64,000 nucleotides of DNA from JAYREN01 sp963663375 (GTDB lineage: Bacteria > Acidobacteriota > Holophagae > Holophagales > Holophagaceae). Of this stretch, positions 43,729 through 52,780 are shown piece after piece. Position 1 is the stretch's first letter, and each line of letters opens with the position of its first letter. The stretch spans positions 620,001 through 684,000 of the forward strand of contig OY760195.1 in the NCBI GenBank assembly GCA_963663375.1, read 5' to 3'. Both the position numbers and the translations under genes were made by a program. The notes beneath the pieces were generated by a model. The model was given only the letters and a program-made list of their open reading frames with translations. It was not told the origin of the DNA and made no database searches.

Positions 43729-44652
43729 CTAGCGGGGAATCGTGCCTGTGCGCTCCCAGCGAGTGCGCGTGAAGAAGTGTCGCGCACCATCGAAGAAGTT
43801 CTTGCCCACATCCCCCGGCCCGCCCGGCACCGTGGCGGGGAGATCGTCGTGGCCGCCTTCCTGGAAGCTCCACCAGACGATGAAGGGGCGTCCCCGCAGA
43901 TGGTCCAGGGGCACGAAGCCCCAGTAGCGGCTATCGGCGCTGTTATCCCGGTTATCTCCCATGGCCATCAGGTGCCCCTCGGGCACAACGAAGGACCCGA
44001 GGTCATCCCGGAAGGCACCGGCATCGCCCGGGGTCATCCCCTGGCGGTTCAGCTTGAGGGATTCGGGGTCCAGGAAGGGCCAGACACCGCTCTGGGTGGG
44101 GAGATGCCCGCCGCCACTGCCTGCGGATTGTTCGGCGATGGTCTTCCCGGCATCCCGGGTGAGGGGCCAGGGGCCGGACTCGGGCGCGTACTTGTAGATC
44201 GGGTTTTCGTTCACATAGCTGGCGACTTCATCACTCTGGCGATGGTGTTCGAAGGGTCCCGTGATCAGCTTGCCGTTCACATAGAGACGTTTTTGCTTAA
44301 TCTCCACCCGGTCGCCAGGCAGGGCCACGCAGCGCTTCACGTAGTCCTGATCGCGGTTCAAGGGGAAGCGGAACACGATGATGTCGCCCCGCTCCACCTT
44401 CCGCATGGGGAAGAGCTTCTCCTCCCAGCTCCACTGGGGCACGGCGAAGAGGAACTTGTTGGCCAGCAGATGATCCCCGATCATCAGCGTGTTGCGCATG
44501 GAGGCTGAAGGGATCGTGAACTGCTGCCCCACGAAGGTCTTGAAGAACATGATCAGGAGCACCGCGAAGCAGATCACCTCGAGGTTGTCCCGGATCGCTC
44601 CCTTGGCCACGCCGGGAGGCAGTGCGGCTTCGGTCTTTTCATCGCTCATCAT
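43729..44652 (-). CDS. lepB: Signal peptidase I
   Basis: A 307-residue membrane protease. One TM helix (about 22-41, NLEVICFAVLLIMFFKTFV) is followed by box B with the nucleophile Ser51 (TIPSASMRNTL), the general base Lys106 (DYVKRCVALPGD), and the box E motif MGDNRDNSADSRYWGF. An inserted segment (about 130-200) is longer than in E. coli. It removes signal peptides of exported proteins. Confidence 0.95.
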   Translation of the reverse strand: MMSDEKTEAALPPGVAKGAIRDNLEVICFAVLLIMFFKTFVGQQFTIPSASMRNTLMIGDHLLANKFLFAVPQWSWEEKLFPMRKVERGDIIVFRFPLNRDQDYVKRCVALPGDRVEIKQKRLYVNGKLITGPFEHHRQSDEVASYVNENPIYKYAPESGPWPLTRDAGKTIAEQSAGSGGGHLPTQSGVWPFLDPESLKLNRQGMTPGDAGAFRDDLGSFVVPEGHLMAMGDNRDNSADSRYWGFVPLDHLRGRPFIVWWSFQEGGHDDLPATVPGGPGDVGKNFFDGARHFFTRTRWERTGTIPR

Positions 44653-44670
44653 CAGACTCCGGGACGGGGA

Positions 44671-45285
44671 TCAGAGTGGGGCATTGGCGGTTGGGGCATC
44701 GGTGAAACCTCGCGAGACCAGGCGGCTGGTGCAGACCCAGGCGCCCTCCCGCCAGACCAGCGTTTCGGCCTCGCCGATATCCGGCAGCAGAAAGGCCCGC
44801 TGTCGCTGACCCTTGGGCGATTCGGATTCCACCCACACGCCCACCGTATCGGCGGTATCGGGCAGCTTCAGCCCGGGAAGGTTCATGGCGGCCCGCCCCA
44901 GCACTCGGTACTTGGTCTCCCGCACCGTCCAGTGGGTGACGCGATCGGGGAAACCTGCGGGATAGACCATGGTTCCCGGCTTGCTGCTGTCCTGGATGAG
45001 CGAGATGCCGCCGTCCTTCTGGAGGTAGAGGACCGAGAGTTCACCTTGGAGCGAGGTATAGGTGATCCGCACCATTCGCCCCCCAGGGGTGTCCTTGGTG
45101 GCGGCCACGCGCATCTGGATCCGCTCGTTGGCCCGGGCCTCGGGTGCTAGCTGGGGGTTTTCGTAATGCAGGGTGAGACCCGCCTCGTGGGCGCCGTAGA
45201 CCCTTTCCCGGGACGGCATCCCCGGCCACCGGCAGCCGGTGCTCAGGAGTACCATGCCCAGGCAGGCGACCCGCACGGGTTTCAT
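44671..45285 (-). CDS. Putative lipoprotein of unknown function
   Basis: A 204-residue protein with a lipoprotein signal (CLGMVLLSTGC, Cys18 as lipidation site). The mature part is mainly beta-strand-like with no motif I recognise (QGELSVLYLQKDGGISLI, ETLVWREGAWVCTSRLV). Its start overlaps the tex stop by four bases, and it is followed 18 nt later by lepB, so it belongs to the same transcript. Confidence 0.7.
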   Translation of the reverse strand: MKPVRVACLGMVLLSTGCRWPGMPSRERVYGAHEAGLTLHYENPQLAPEARANERIQMRVAATKDTPGGRMVRITYTSLQGELSVLYLQKDGGISLIQDSSKPGTMVYPAGFPDRVTHWTVRETKYRVLGRAAMNLPGLKLPDTADTVGVWVESESPKGQRQRAFLLPDIGEAETLVWREGAWVCTSRLVSRGFTDAPTANAPL

Positions 45286-47708
45286 CGGATGCCCTTGTTG
45301 AAGCGGGCCAGCAGGTCATCCATGCTCGCGCCCTTGACCTCGGGCTTGCGCGGCGGCTCGGACTTGTGTTCCATCCGGCGCGGTTCCTCGCTCCGGGGCC
45401 GGGGCTTGTGGCCACCTTCGGGCCGGGGCCGCTGGCCTTCGGGCCGCGGAGGACGAGCCCCCTCGGGCCTGCGGGCCGGACGATCCTGGGCGGGGCGGGG
45501 CTCAGGTCGGGGTTGGGACTGACGCTGAGGCGCCCCGGGCAGCAGCGCCTTGATGGAAAGCCCAATGCGCTTGGATTTGAGATCCACCGCGAGCACCTTG
45601 ACCTTCACGGCCTGGCCCACACTGAGGGCCTGGGAAGGATTCTTGACGAAGGTGTGGCTGATCTCCGAGAGGTGCACGAGGCCGTCCTGGTGTACACCCA
45701 CATCCACGAAGGCGCCGAAATCCGTCACGTTGGTCACGATGCCCTGGAGTTCCATGCCGATTTCCAGATCCTCGGGCTTGTGGACGCCTTCCTTGAACTG
45801 CACGGCCTCGAAGCGCTGGCGGGGATCGCGGCCGGGCTTCTTGAGCTCGGCGAGGATATCGCCCACGGTCTCGATGCCGAAGCGCTCGTCCACGAAGAGC
45901 TTGGGGTCCAGCCCGTCCAGGACGGCTTCGTTGCCCACGAGCTCGCTGACGGTCTTACCGGTGAGCTGGCAGATGCGCTGCACCACCGGATAGGCCTCGG
46001 GATGCACGGCACTGGCATCAAGCGGATTCTCGCCCTCACGGATGCGCAGGAAGCCCGCGGACTGGAGGAAGGCCTTCTCGCCGAAGCGGGGCACCTCCAT
46101 CAGCTGCTCGCGTTGTTTGAAGGCGCCGTGCTCGTAGCGGAAGGCCACGATGTTCTTGGCCAGGGTCTCGCCGATGCCCGCCACGTAGCTCAGCAGGCGA
46201 TAAGAGGCGGTGTTGAGATCCACGCCCACCCGGTTCACGCAGGATTCCACCACATCATCCAGACCCTTCTTGAGGGCGGTCTGGTTCACGTCGTGCTGGT
46301 ATTGGCCCACGCCGATGGACTTGGGCTCCACCTTCACCAGTTCGGACAGGGGATCCTGGAAGCGCCGGGCGATGCTGACGGCGCCGCGCACCGTGAGATC
46401 GTGATCCGGGAATTCCTCTCGGGCGATGTCGGAGGCGCTGTAGACCGAAGCCCCAGCCTCACTCACCGTGATGCACACCACGCCCTGGCGATCCGTGTCC
46501 TTGAGCCACTGGCGGATGAAGGCCTCGACCTCGCGACCACCGGTGCCGTTGCCGATGGCGATGGCCTCCAGGGGGAACTTGGTGGCCAGGGCTTCCAGTA
46601 CGGCCCGGCTGCCCTCGATGTCGCGCTTGGGTTCCAGGGGATAGATGACCGCCGTTTCCATGAACTGGCCCAGGCGGTTGATGATCGCCAGCTTGCAGCC
46701 GGTGCGGATACCAGGGTCCACCCCCAGGGTGGCCATCTGGCCCGCGGGCGGCGCCAGCAGCAGGTGATCCAGGTTGGTCTGGAAGACATGGATGGCTTCC
46801 AGGTCGGCCTTCTTCTTGGCCTCCATGCGCACATCGGTCTCCAGGGTGGGCGCCAGCAGACGGTCGAAGGCGTCCTCGCAGACCGCATGAAGGAAGGGGC
46901 GATAGCCGCTCTTGGGGTTCACCTCCACCTTGGAGACCAGCTGGGTGACCAGGGATTCCCGGTCCACCAGCAGCTTCACGGTGAGGATCTCTTCCTTCTC
47001 CCCGCGCCGTAGGGCCAGCACACGGTGGCCGGGCATCTTCTTCAGGGGTTCCTTGAAGTCCCAGTAGGGCTTGAAGCGCAGCGCCTCCTGGCCGTCCTTC
47101 TTCTCTTCGCGGAGGGTGGACTGGAGGGTGCCGCCCTCGAAGAAGGCCGTTCGCAGCCAGGCGCGCACATCGGCGCTCTCCGCCAAACGCTCCGCCAGGA
47201 TGTGGCCCGCACCCTCCACGCAGGCGCTGGGGGTCTGGGTGCCTTCTTGATCTTCCTTTGTGAAGGGCGCCGCCAGCATCAGCGGATCGGCGCCGCTCTC
47301 ATCCGAAAGCAGGGAATCCAGCAGGGGTTCGAGTCCGCGTTCCTTGGCATCCGTGGCCTTGGTGCGCTTCTTGGGCTTGTAGGGCAGGTAGAGATCCTCG
47401 AGCTCGGTCTTGGACCAGGCCGATTCGATGCGCGCCCGCAGTTCGGGCGTGAGCTTGGCCTGCTTGTCGATGGTCTTGAGCACCGTTTCCCGGCGGTCCA
47501 GGAGTTCCTTGTAATAGGCGACCCGGTCCTCGATGGCGCGGATGGCCACTTCATCCAAGGATCCCGTGACCTCCTTCCGGTAGCGGGCGATGAAGGGAAC
47601 CGTGTTCCCCTCGTTCAACAGAGCCACCACAGCCGCCACCCGAACACGGGGCAGTGAGAGTTCCTGGCAGATGCGATCGACGACAAGCTCCACGGCACTT
47701 CCTTTCAT
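45282..47708 (-). CDS. tex: Tex-family RNA-binding transcription accessory protein
   Basis: An 808-residue protein. Tex N-terminal helices (LSLPRVRVAAVVALLNEGNTVPFIARYRKEVTG is in this region), a YqgF/RNase-H-like domain (TLGVDPGIRTGCKLA), helix-hairpin-helix (LLSYVAGIGETLAKNIV) and an S1 domain (GMELQGIVTNVTDFGAFVDVG) appear in order. Beyond S1 is an unusual low-complexity tail of about 80 residues rich in Arg, Pro and Glu (RPEPRPAQDRPARRPEG), then MDDLLARFNKGIR. Such tails often bind RNA. Confidence 0.95.
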   Translation of the reverse strand: MKGSAVELVVDRICQELSLPRVRVAAVVALLNEGNTVPFIARYRKEVTGSLDEVAIRAIEDRVAYYKELLDRRETVLKTIDKQAKLTPELRARIESAWSKTELEDLYLPYKPKKRTKATDAKERGLEPLLDSLLSDESGADPLMLAAPFTKEDQEGTQTPSACVEGAGHILAERLAESADVRAWLRTAFFEGGTLQSTLREEKKDGQEALRFKPYWDFKEPLKKMPGHRVLALRRGEKEEILTVKLLVDRESLVTQLVSKVEVNPKSGYRPFLHAVCEDAFDRLLAPTLETDVRMEAKKKADLEAIHVFQTNLDHLLLAPPAGQMATLGVDPGIRTGCKLAIINRLGQFMETAVIYPLEPKRDIEGSRAVLEALATKFPLEAIAIGNGTGGREVEAFIRQWLKDTDRQGVVCITVSEAGASVYSASDIAREEFPDHDLTVRGAVSIARRFQDPLSELVKVEPKSIGVGQYQHDVNQTALKKGLDDVVESCVNRVGVDLNTASYRLLSYVAGIGETLAKNIVAFRYEHGAFKQREQLMEVPRFGEKAFLQSAGFLRIREGENPLDASAVHPEAYPVVQRICQLTGKTVSELVGNEAVLDGLDPKLFVDERFGIETVGDILAELKKPGRDPRQRFEAVQFKEGVHKPEDLEIGMELQGIVTNVTDFGAFVDVGVHQDGLVHLSEISHTFVKNPSQALSVGQAVKVKVLAVDLKSKRIGLSIKALLPGAPQRQSQPRPEPRPAQDRPARRPEGARPPRPEGQRPRPEGGHKPRPRSEEPRRMEHKSEPPRKPEVKGASMDDLLARFNKGIR

Positions 47709-47859
47709 TCCACCCGGGGGTGAAGGGCCATCTTACCCCAGGCCCTGTTTCTGCGCCTCCACGGGGAAGGTCGGCCAAGGCCTCAGTGAGGAAATCATTG
47801 AAACAGAATCGAAAAAATACCGGTGTGCCCCGCCACTGACTGGGCCAGAAGCCCCGCCT

Positions 47860-48774
47860 TCACTTCCGCCGGGCCCTGGGATGGGCGGAGTCGTACGTCT
47901 TCGCCAGCTGTTCCAGGTTCAGGTGTGTGTATCGCTGGGTCGTACTGAGGCTGGCGTGGCCCAGCAGTTCCTGGATGGCGCGGAGATCCATGCCGCGATT
48001 CAGCAGGTGGGTCGCGAAACTATGGCGCAGGGCGTGGGGACTGATCCGGGCCCGCAGGGCGAGGGTTTCCAGGGTAGTGCCCAGAAAGGTCCTCACGCTG
48101 GTGGGCGTAAGGCGGCCCCCGCGCTGGTTCAGGAAGATGGCGGCCGTGGGCGGCAGGGCCTTTTCGGCCAGAAAGGCGCCGCGAAAGGCCAGATAGGTGT
48201 CCAGAATTTCTCCCGCTCCCTCGTGGAAGGGCACGAGGCGCTCCTTGTTGCCCTTGCCCAGTACCCGTAATGTGCGCTCCGAACGGATCACATCCTGGAG
48301 ATCCAACCCCGTCAGCTCGGAAACCCGTAGCCCAGAGGCGTAGAGGAACTCCAGCAGGCAGCGCAGGCGCGCGGTGGGAAAATCCACAGGGGCCGGCAGC
48401 TCCAACAGGGTGTGACTCTCGTCCTCCGTCAGGAATGCGGGGAGTTTCTGGGCCTGCTTGGGATTCCGCAGCCCCGTGGCCGGGTTGCTGGCGAGGCGCT
48501 GGGTCTCGAAGAGCCATCGGTAGAAGGCTCGGGTGGTGCTCAGGATGCGCGCCTGACTCGCAGGGTCCAGGCCCCGCTCGCCCAGTTCCAGCGCGAAGCG
48601 CCGCAGGGTTCTCGGGGTTACGCTCCAGGCAGCCCAGCGCTCCTGGGCGGCGTGGGCGAGCAGTTTCTCCAGATCGCCCCGTTGGGCCCGGGCGGTGTGC
48701 GGAGAAACGCCCCGGGCGCGCTGTTCGAGGTGGAAGGCCTGGATCGCCCCGGCGAGCCCTTGCGTAGATTCCAT
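47860..48774 (-). CDS. xerC: Tyrosine recombinase XerC-like
   Basis: A 304-residue recombinase with a core-binding domain (GAIQAFHLEQRARGVSPHTARAQ is in this part) and a complete catalytic set: Arg in SGLRVSEL, Lys in GKGNKER, HxxR in HALRHSFATH, His in LGHASLSTTQ, Tyr in QRYTHL. It is the probable partner of the XerD-like protein at 7173. The ATG at 48774 is a family-like start (MESTQGLAGAIQAF). Upstream lies the divergent acyl-CoA synthetase. Confidence 0.9.
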   Translation of the reverse strand: MESTQGLAGAIQAFHLEQRARGVSPHTARAQRGDLEKLLAHAAQERWAAWSVTPRTLRRFALELGERGLDPASQARILSTTRAFYRWLFETQRLASNPATGLRNPKQAQKLPAFLTEDESHTLLELPAPVDFPTARLRCLLEFLYASGLRVSELTGLDLQDVIRSERTLRVLGKGNKERLVPFHEGAGEILDTYLAFRGAFLAEKALPPTAAIFLNQRGGRLTPTSVRTFLGTTLETLALRARISPHALRHSFATHLLNRGMDLRAIQELLGHASLSTTQRYTHLNLEQLAKTYDSAHPRARRK

Positions 48775-48817
48775 CCTGCTACCATGCCACCATTCCAACT
48801 CCAACGGAGCCGCCCTC

Positions 48818-50674
48818 TTGGCCCACACCATCGCCGACATCTTCTACGAAGCCCTTCGCCTGGATCTCCCGGAGGCCTTCGCGGCCAAGTCTGAGGGTGC
48901 GTTCAAGCCCATCTCCCACCAGGAGCTGCACGAACGAGTGGACCGCCTGGCCCTGGCTCTCCGCGCCCGCGGCCTGAAGCCTGGCGACCGCTTGGCCCTC
49001 CTCTCCGAAAACCGCCCCGAGTGGGCCATCACGGACTTCGCCTGCGCCCTCTCGGGCCTGGTTTCCGTCCCCATCTATCAGACCCTCAACGCCGAGCAGA
49101 CCGCCTGGATTGTGCGCCACAGCGGCGCCCGCTGGATCCTCTGCTCCACCCCGGCGCAACTGAACAAGATCAAGGCCTTCGAGCACGACCTGCCGGAGCT
49201 CGAGACCGTGATCCTAATTAATGGCGAGGCGCCCGCGGATTTCGAGGGCACGCTCCTGCGCTGGGATCAGCTTCAGGCCGAAGGCGCAGCCATGGACGCG
49301 CAACGCCCGGAAGTGCGACGGTGGGCCTCGGAACGAACGCCCAAGGATCTGTTGACCATCATCTACACCTCGGGCACCACCGGTGATCCCAAGGGCGCCA
49401 TGCTGAGCCACGGCAACGTGGCCGAGAACATCACCGCCGCCGTGGAAATCGCCCTGCCCGCCCTGCGCCCGGAGCGCGGGGACCGATGCCTCAGCGTGCT
49501 GCCCCTGTCCCATATCTTCGAGCGGACGGGGGGTCACTACGCCATGTTCTATCTCGGCGTGGCAATCTTCTACTGCGAGAGCCTCATCGCCCTGCCCCAG
49601 AACCTCGTGGAAGTCCGCCCCACGGTGCTCATGGCCGTGCCCCGCATCTTCGAAAAGGTCTACGGCAAGGTGCGGGATGCCGCCACCGGCGGCGGTTTCC
49701 TGAAAAGGCTGGTCTTCGGCTGGGCCGTGGATATCTGCCATCGCGTGGTGCGTCATCTCTACCTGGATCGCCGCCCGCCCCTGTTCCTACGGATTCCCTG
49801 GCGCATCGCGGATCGCCTGCTGCTCTCCAAGGTTCGGGAAAAGACCGGGGGGCGCCTGCGCTTCAGCATCTCGGGAGGCGCCGCCCTGAGCCCCGGGGTG
49901 ATGGAATTCTTCTGGGCCATGGGCATCCCCATTTTCGAGGGCTACGGACTCACTGAGACCAGCCCCATCCTGACCCTCAATCGCCAGGGAAAGGTGCGCC
50001 CCGGCTACGTGGGGCAAGCCATCCTGCGGACCTGGAACGACAAGCCCTTCCTCAAGCTCGCGCCCGACGGAGAGATCCTGGCCTACGGGCCCAACATCAT
50101 GCAGGGCTACTGGAACAACGAGGAGGCCACCCGTGAGGCCTTCGATGCCGAGGGCTATTTCTGCACCGGCGATGTGGGCGAAATGGATCCCCAGGGCCGC
50201 GTGAAAATCACGGACCGCAAGAAGGAGATCATCGTCACCAACGGCGGCAAGAACGTGGCCCCCCAGCCGGTGGAGAACATGCTCAAGGCCGATCCCTACA
50301 TCGAGCAGGCGGTACTCATCGGCGATCACCGCAACCACATCACCGCCCTCATCGTGCCCCACTTTCCGGCGTTGAAGGACTGGTGCCACCGCAAGCACCT
50401 GCACTTCGAATCTGACGCTGAGATGGTGGCCCACACCAAGGTCTACGCCAAGCTCATGAAGCACGTGAACCAGGTTAATACCCATCTCTCCAACTACGAG
50501 AAGGTGCGGAAGATCGCCATCCTTGAGAAAGAGATGACCTTCGAGAACGGTCAATTGACCCCTTCGCTGAAAGTGAAGCGCCGCGTGGTCACCGAAGTCT
50601 ACGCGGACGTGATCGAGAAGCTCTACGCGAGCAGCAGCGCGAGCACCAAGAACCCCACCCTGCCGGTCAGGTAG
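48818..50674 (+). CDS. fadD: Long-chain acyl-CoA synthetase (AMP-forming)
   Basis: A 618-residue ANL-superfamily ligase of the long type. The AMP-binding P-loop is IYTSGTTGDPKGAML; other motifs are LSHIFERTGGHYAMF, GYGLTETSP, and TGDVGEMDPQGRVKITDRKKEIIVTNGGKNVAP with the C-terminal catalytic Lys region. It starts at TTG 48818 (AHTIADIFYEAL), backed by GGAG eight bases upstream; the nearby ATG is out of frame. It activates fatty acids for lipid synthesis or degradation. The displaced ubiA start follows 10 bp after its stop. Confidence 0.93.
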   Translation: MAHTIADIFYEALRLDLPEAFAAKSEGAFKPISHQELHERVDRLALALRARGLKPGDRLALLSENRPEWAITDFACALSGLVSVPIYQTLNAEQTAWIVRHSGARWILCSTPAQLNKIKAFEHDLPELETVILINGEAPADFEGTLLRWDQLQAEGAAMDAQRPEVRRWASERTPKDLLTIIYTSGTTGDPKGAMLSHGNVAENITAAVEIALPALRPERGDRCLSVLPLSHIFERTGGHYAMFYLGVAIFYCESLIALPQNLVEVRPTVLMAVPRIFEKVYGKVRDAATGGGFLKRLVFGWAVDICHRVVRHLYLDRRPPLFLRIPWRIADRLLLSKVREKTGGRLRFSISGGAALSPGVMEFFWAMGIPIFEGYGLTETSPILTLNRQGKVRPGYVGQAILRTWNDKPFLKLAPDGEILAYGPNIMQGYWNNEEATREAFDAEGYFCTGDVGEMDPQGRVKITDRKKEIIVTNGGKNVAPQPVENMLKADPYIEQAVLIGDHRNHITALIVPHFPALKDWCHRKHLHFESDAEMVAHTKVYAKLMKHVNQVNTHLSNYEKVRKIAILEKEMTFENGQLTPSLKVKRRVVTEVYADVIEKLYASSSASTKNPTLPVR

Positions 50675-50684
50675 CATGGGAGCC

Positions 50685-50774
50685 ATGCCACGTCGCCTGG
50701 ACCAGCTCCGAGAACTGCTCGACATGATCAATTTCGAAGACAAAAATGCCTTCCATGTCCATGTTGTATTTTAA
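50685..50774 (+). pseudogene. ubiA: Severed original 5' end of ubiA at the left island junction
   Basis: The frame from ATG 50685 reads MPRRLDQLRELLDMINFE and then non-homologous residues to a stop at 50774. LRELLDMI-FE is also what precedes HTIFALPFA in the ubiA copy at 59532. Joining codon 14 here to the rest of that gene would give a 291-residue UbiA, a normal length. This is therefore the original start, cut off by the island. Confidence 0.85.
50709..50738 (+). other. Left island junction (attL-like site)
   Basis: 25 of 30 bases match 59685-59714, including the uninterrupted 11-mer GACATGATCAA. It lies inside the ubiA 5' codons. The element starts to its right. Confidence 0.75.
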
Positions 50775-51319
50775 GCCTTTTATTCTCTTATTTTGAATCA
50801 CATTTCAATTGCTTTCATTCCCTTTCACCCCGTTCATTCCATTCACATAAGTTCAATAGATTTCATCTCCTTTCGGTTCCGGTTCGCATATGGTTCGCAC
50901 AGATCAAAGACTCTGATTCCCTAATCAATGCGGTCCAAACCAATGGCCCTCAAGGCTCCAACGCTTTCGAACTCTAGGGTCTGCCACCCCAACGCCTCCT
51001 TCTGCCAAGGTCCAATCAAAGCTCTCTATTGAGCATTCACCAGGGGCGGAATTCCAAGGCAGGGTCGACCATCAGTGGCTCGGACAAGGGTCATGTGAGC
51101 GTTTTCAAGACCCTAGAGAATGCTCCGCCCCCTATCCATTAGGTCAGGCATTGTCCAATCAACCGATTTAGGCTCACAACCACCAAGGTTTTGACCAAGA
51201 TGGGCCTCAATACTGCCTAATAATGGATCACCTCAGCGTTTTTGATCTCCACCTGCTCCACTAGCCACCTGCTCAACGCTGAACTCTTCCGCCACCCCCC
51301 CTCCCCCTCCCGGTTGTCC
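50775..51319. other. AT-rich left arm of the island, no gene seen
   Basis: 545 bp with no convincing reading frame. The first part is T-rich with repeated TTCATTCC/TTCACCC-like words (50810-50850), ending at the 21-bp arm repeat at 50880. The rest shows no motif I recognise. It probably holds integrase arm sites and the promoter of the helicase gene. Confidence 0.5.
50880..50900 (+). repeat. 21-bp island arm repeat, left copy
   Basis: Identical to 59621-59641. Internally it contains GGTTCGCA twice, separated by TAT. Together the copies flank the junction core in the order repeat-core-repeat when the island is drawn as a circle, like tyrosine-integrase arm sites. Confidence 0.7.
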
Positions 51320-52426
51320 ATGCTGCGCCTCGAAGAAATCAACCCCGGTCAGGCCCTTCAGGGCCTAGAGCCAAGCCTCGTGGTATCTGTCGTAGCTGTA
51401 GTTCCTTTGTCGCCGGACTCAATCCAGGTGATCTACCGACCTCCCGAGGGCGGGGTCAAGGAATGCAACCTGACCCGCGCCAGCGAGGCAGGCCTGAGCA
51501 TTGCAACGGTCGAACGTCCCTGGTCCTTTGACGGCGACGGAGACGCTTTCAAACTCACCGTGGAAGCCAAACGCATCGACCTGGCCTTCCTGTTTGATCC
51601 AATGATGGCGGTCCACACAAGCAACGTAGACCCGCTGCCCCACCAGATCACGGCTGTATATGAGTCGATGCTGCCTCGCCAGCCATTGCGCTACGTTCTG
51701 GCGGATGATCCAGGTGCTGGAAAGACGATCATGGCGGGCCTCTATATCCGTGAACTACTGATGCGAGCGGATTCCAAGCGCATCCTCATCGTTTCGCCCG
51801 GCAGTCTGGTGGAGCAGTGGCGGGACGAACTCTTCGAGAAATTCGGGCTGGAATTCCGGGTCTACAGCGGCGAACTGGACCTGGCATCCCCAAGTGCCAA
51901 CGCCTTCGAGGACCACCACCAACTGATCGTTCGCCTCGACCAGATGAGCCGCAACGAGGAGCTTCAGGAGAAGCTCTGCGCCGCAGGCTGGGACCTGGTT
52001 GTTTTCGACGAAGCCCACAAGCTCTCGGCCCACTTCGCAGGCCAGAAACTGGCCAAGACTCAGCGCTTCGAGCTTGCCGAGAAGCTTGGTGCACAGACTC
52101 GTCACCTCCTCCTGATGACGGCCACGCCCCACAACGGCAAGGAAGAGGACTTCCAGCTTTTCATGTCCCTGCTGGATTCCGACCGTTTCTACGGCAAGTT
52201 CCGAGACGGTGTCCACAAGGTCGATGTCACCGACCTCATGCGCCGAATGGTGAAGGAAGAACTCGTCAAGTTCGATGGCACCCCGCTGTTCCCGAAGCGC
52301 CTGGCCTACAGTGGTGTCTCCATTGGTTTGAGCAGTTCGGATGGAAATCAGGAGAATTTGGACAAGCGGATGTTTTGGCACGGGCAAAGGCTACCAGCGT
52401 GGATGGCCTTGCCCGCGCTGGGGTGA
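51320..52426 (+). pseudogene. SNF2/DEAD-like helicase, N-terminal fragment (truncated by deletion)
   Basis: From ATG 51320 (MLRLEEINPGQALQG) a superfamily-2 helicase is recognisable: LPHQITAVYESML, Walker A DDPGAGKT, WDLVVFDEAHK, LLLMTATPHNGKEEDF, and DGTPLFPKRLAY. Family members run to about 1000 residues, but homology stops near 52312 and the frame ends 38 codons later at 52426. The second RecA domain is absent. Just past the break the sequence, in another frame, is the C-terminus of a methylase. Such helicases accompany DUF1156 methylases and DUF499 ATPases in defence loci. Confidence 0.82.
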
Positions 52427-52764
52427 TTGAAGCCGGTGGTGGTTCAGTCCGTTTATTGAAGTATGCGGAATACCCAGCAAACTGGGATCCAACAACGGAC
52501 ACTCGGCTACCCATCTGGGAGGCCTTGCACCACCTGATTAGAGGTCTAAAGAGTGGTGGCGAGACGGCAGCAGGTGCCATGTCAGCGGCCATTCCTGGAA
52601 AACTAGAGGCCGTTCGCCAACTCGCTTATCGCCTTTTCACTCTCTGTGAACGTCAAGGTTGGTCAGAGGATGCCCGAGCCTACAACGAACTGATCACCTC
52701 CTGGAGCGGCATCGAATCAGCCGCCTCCAACGCCCAGCCTGCTCAACGTGGCCTATTCGATTGA
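52318..52764 (+). pseudogene. DUF1156-type DNA methylase, C-terminal fragment
   Basis: About 148 codons, with no start of their own, match the end of DUF1156 adenine-specific methylases: WFEQFGWKSGEFGQADVLAR, AKATSVDGLARAGVI, LLKYAEYPANWDPTTDTRLP, IWEALHHLIRGL, AYRLFTLCERQGW, and terminal RGLFD. The catalytic NPPY-type region would lie upstream and is missing. The fragment is in a different frame from the helicase fragment it abuts, so it cannot be translated as a fusion. Its end is 16 nt before the DUF499 gene. Confidence 0.75.
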
Positions 52765-52780
52765 TTTCTTAGGATTGCCC

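Noticed and set aside
50880..50900. dif site for the XerC/XerD pair
   Set aside because: The 21-bp word is duplicated at the island ends and lacks the two 11-bp arms around a 6-bp centre expected of dif.
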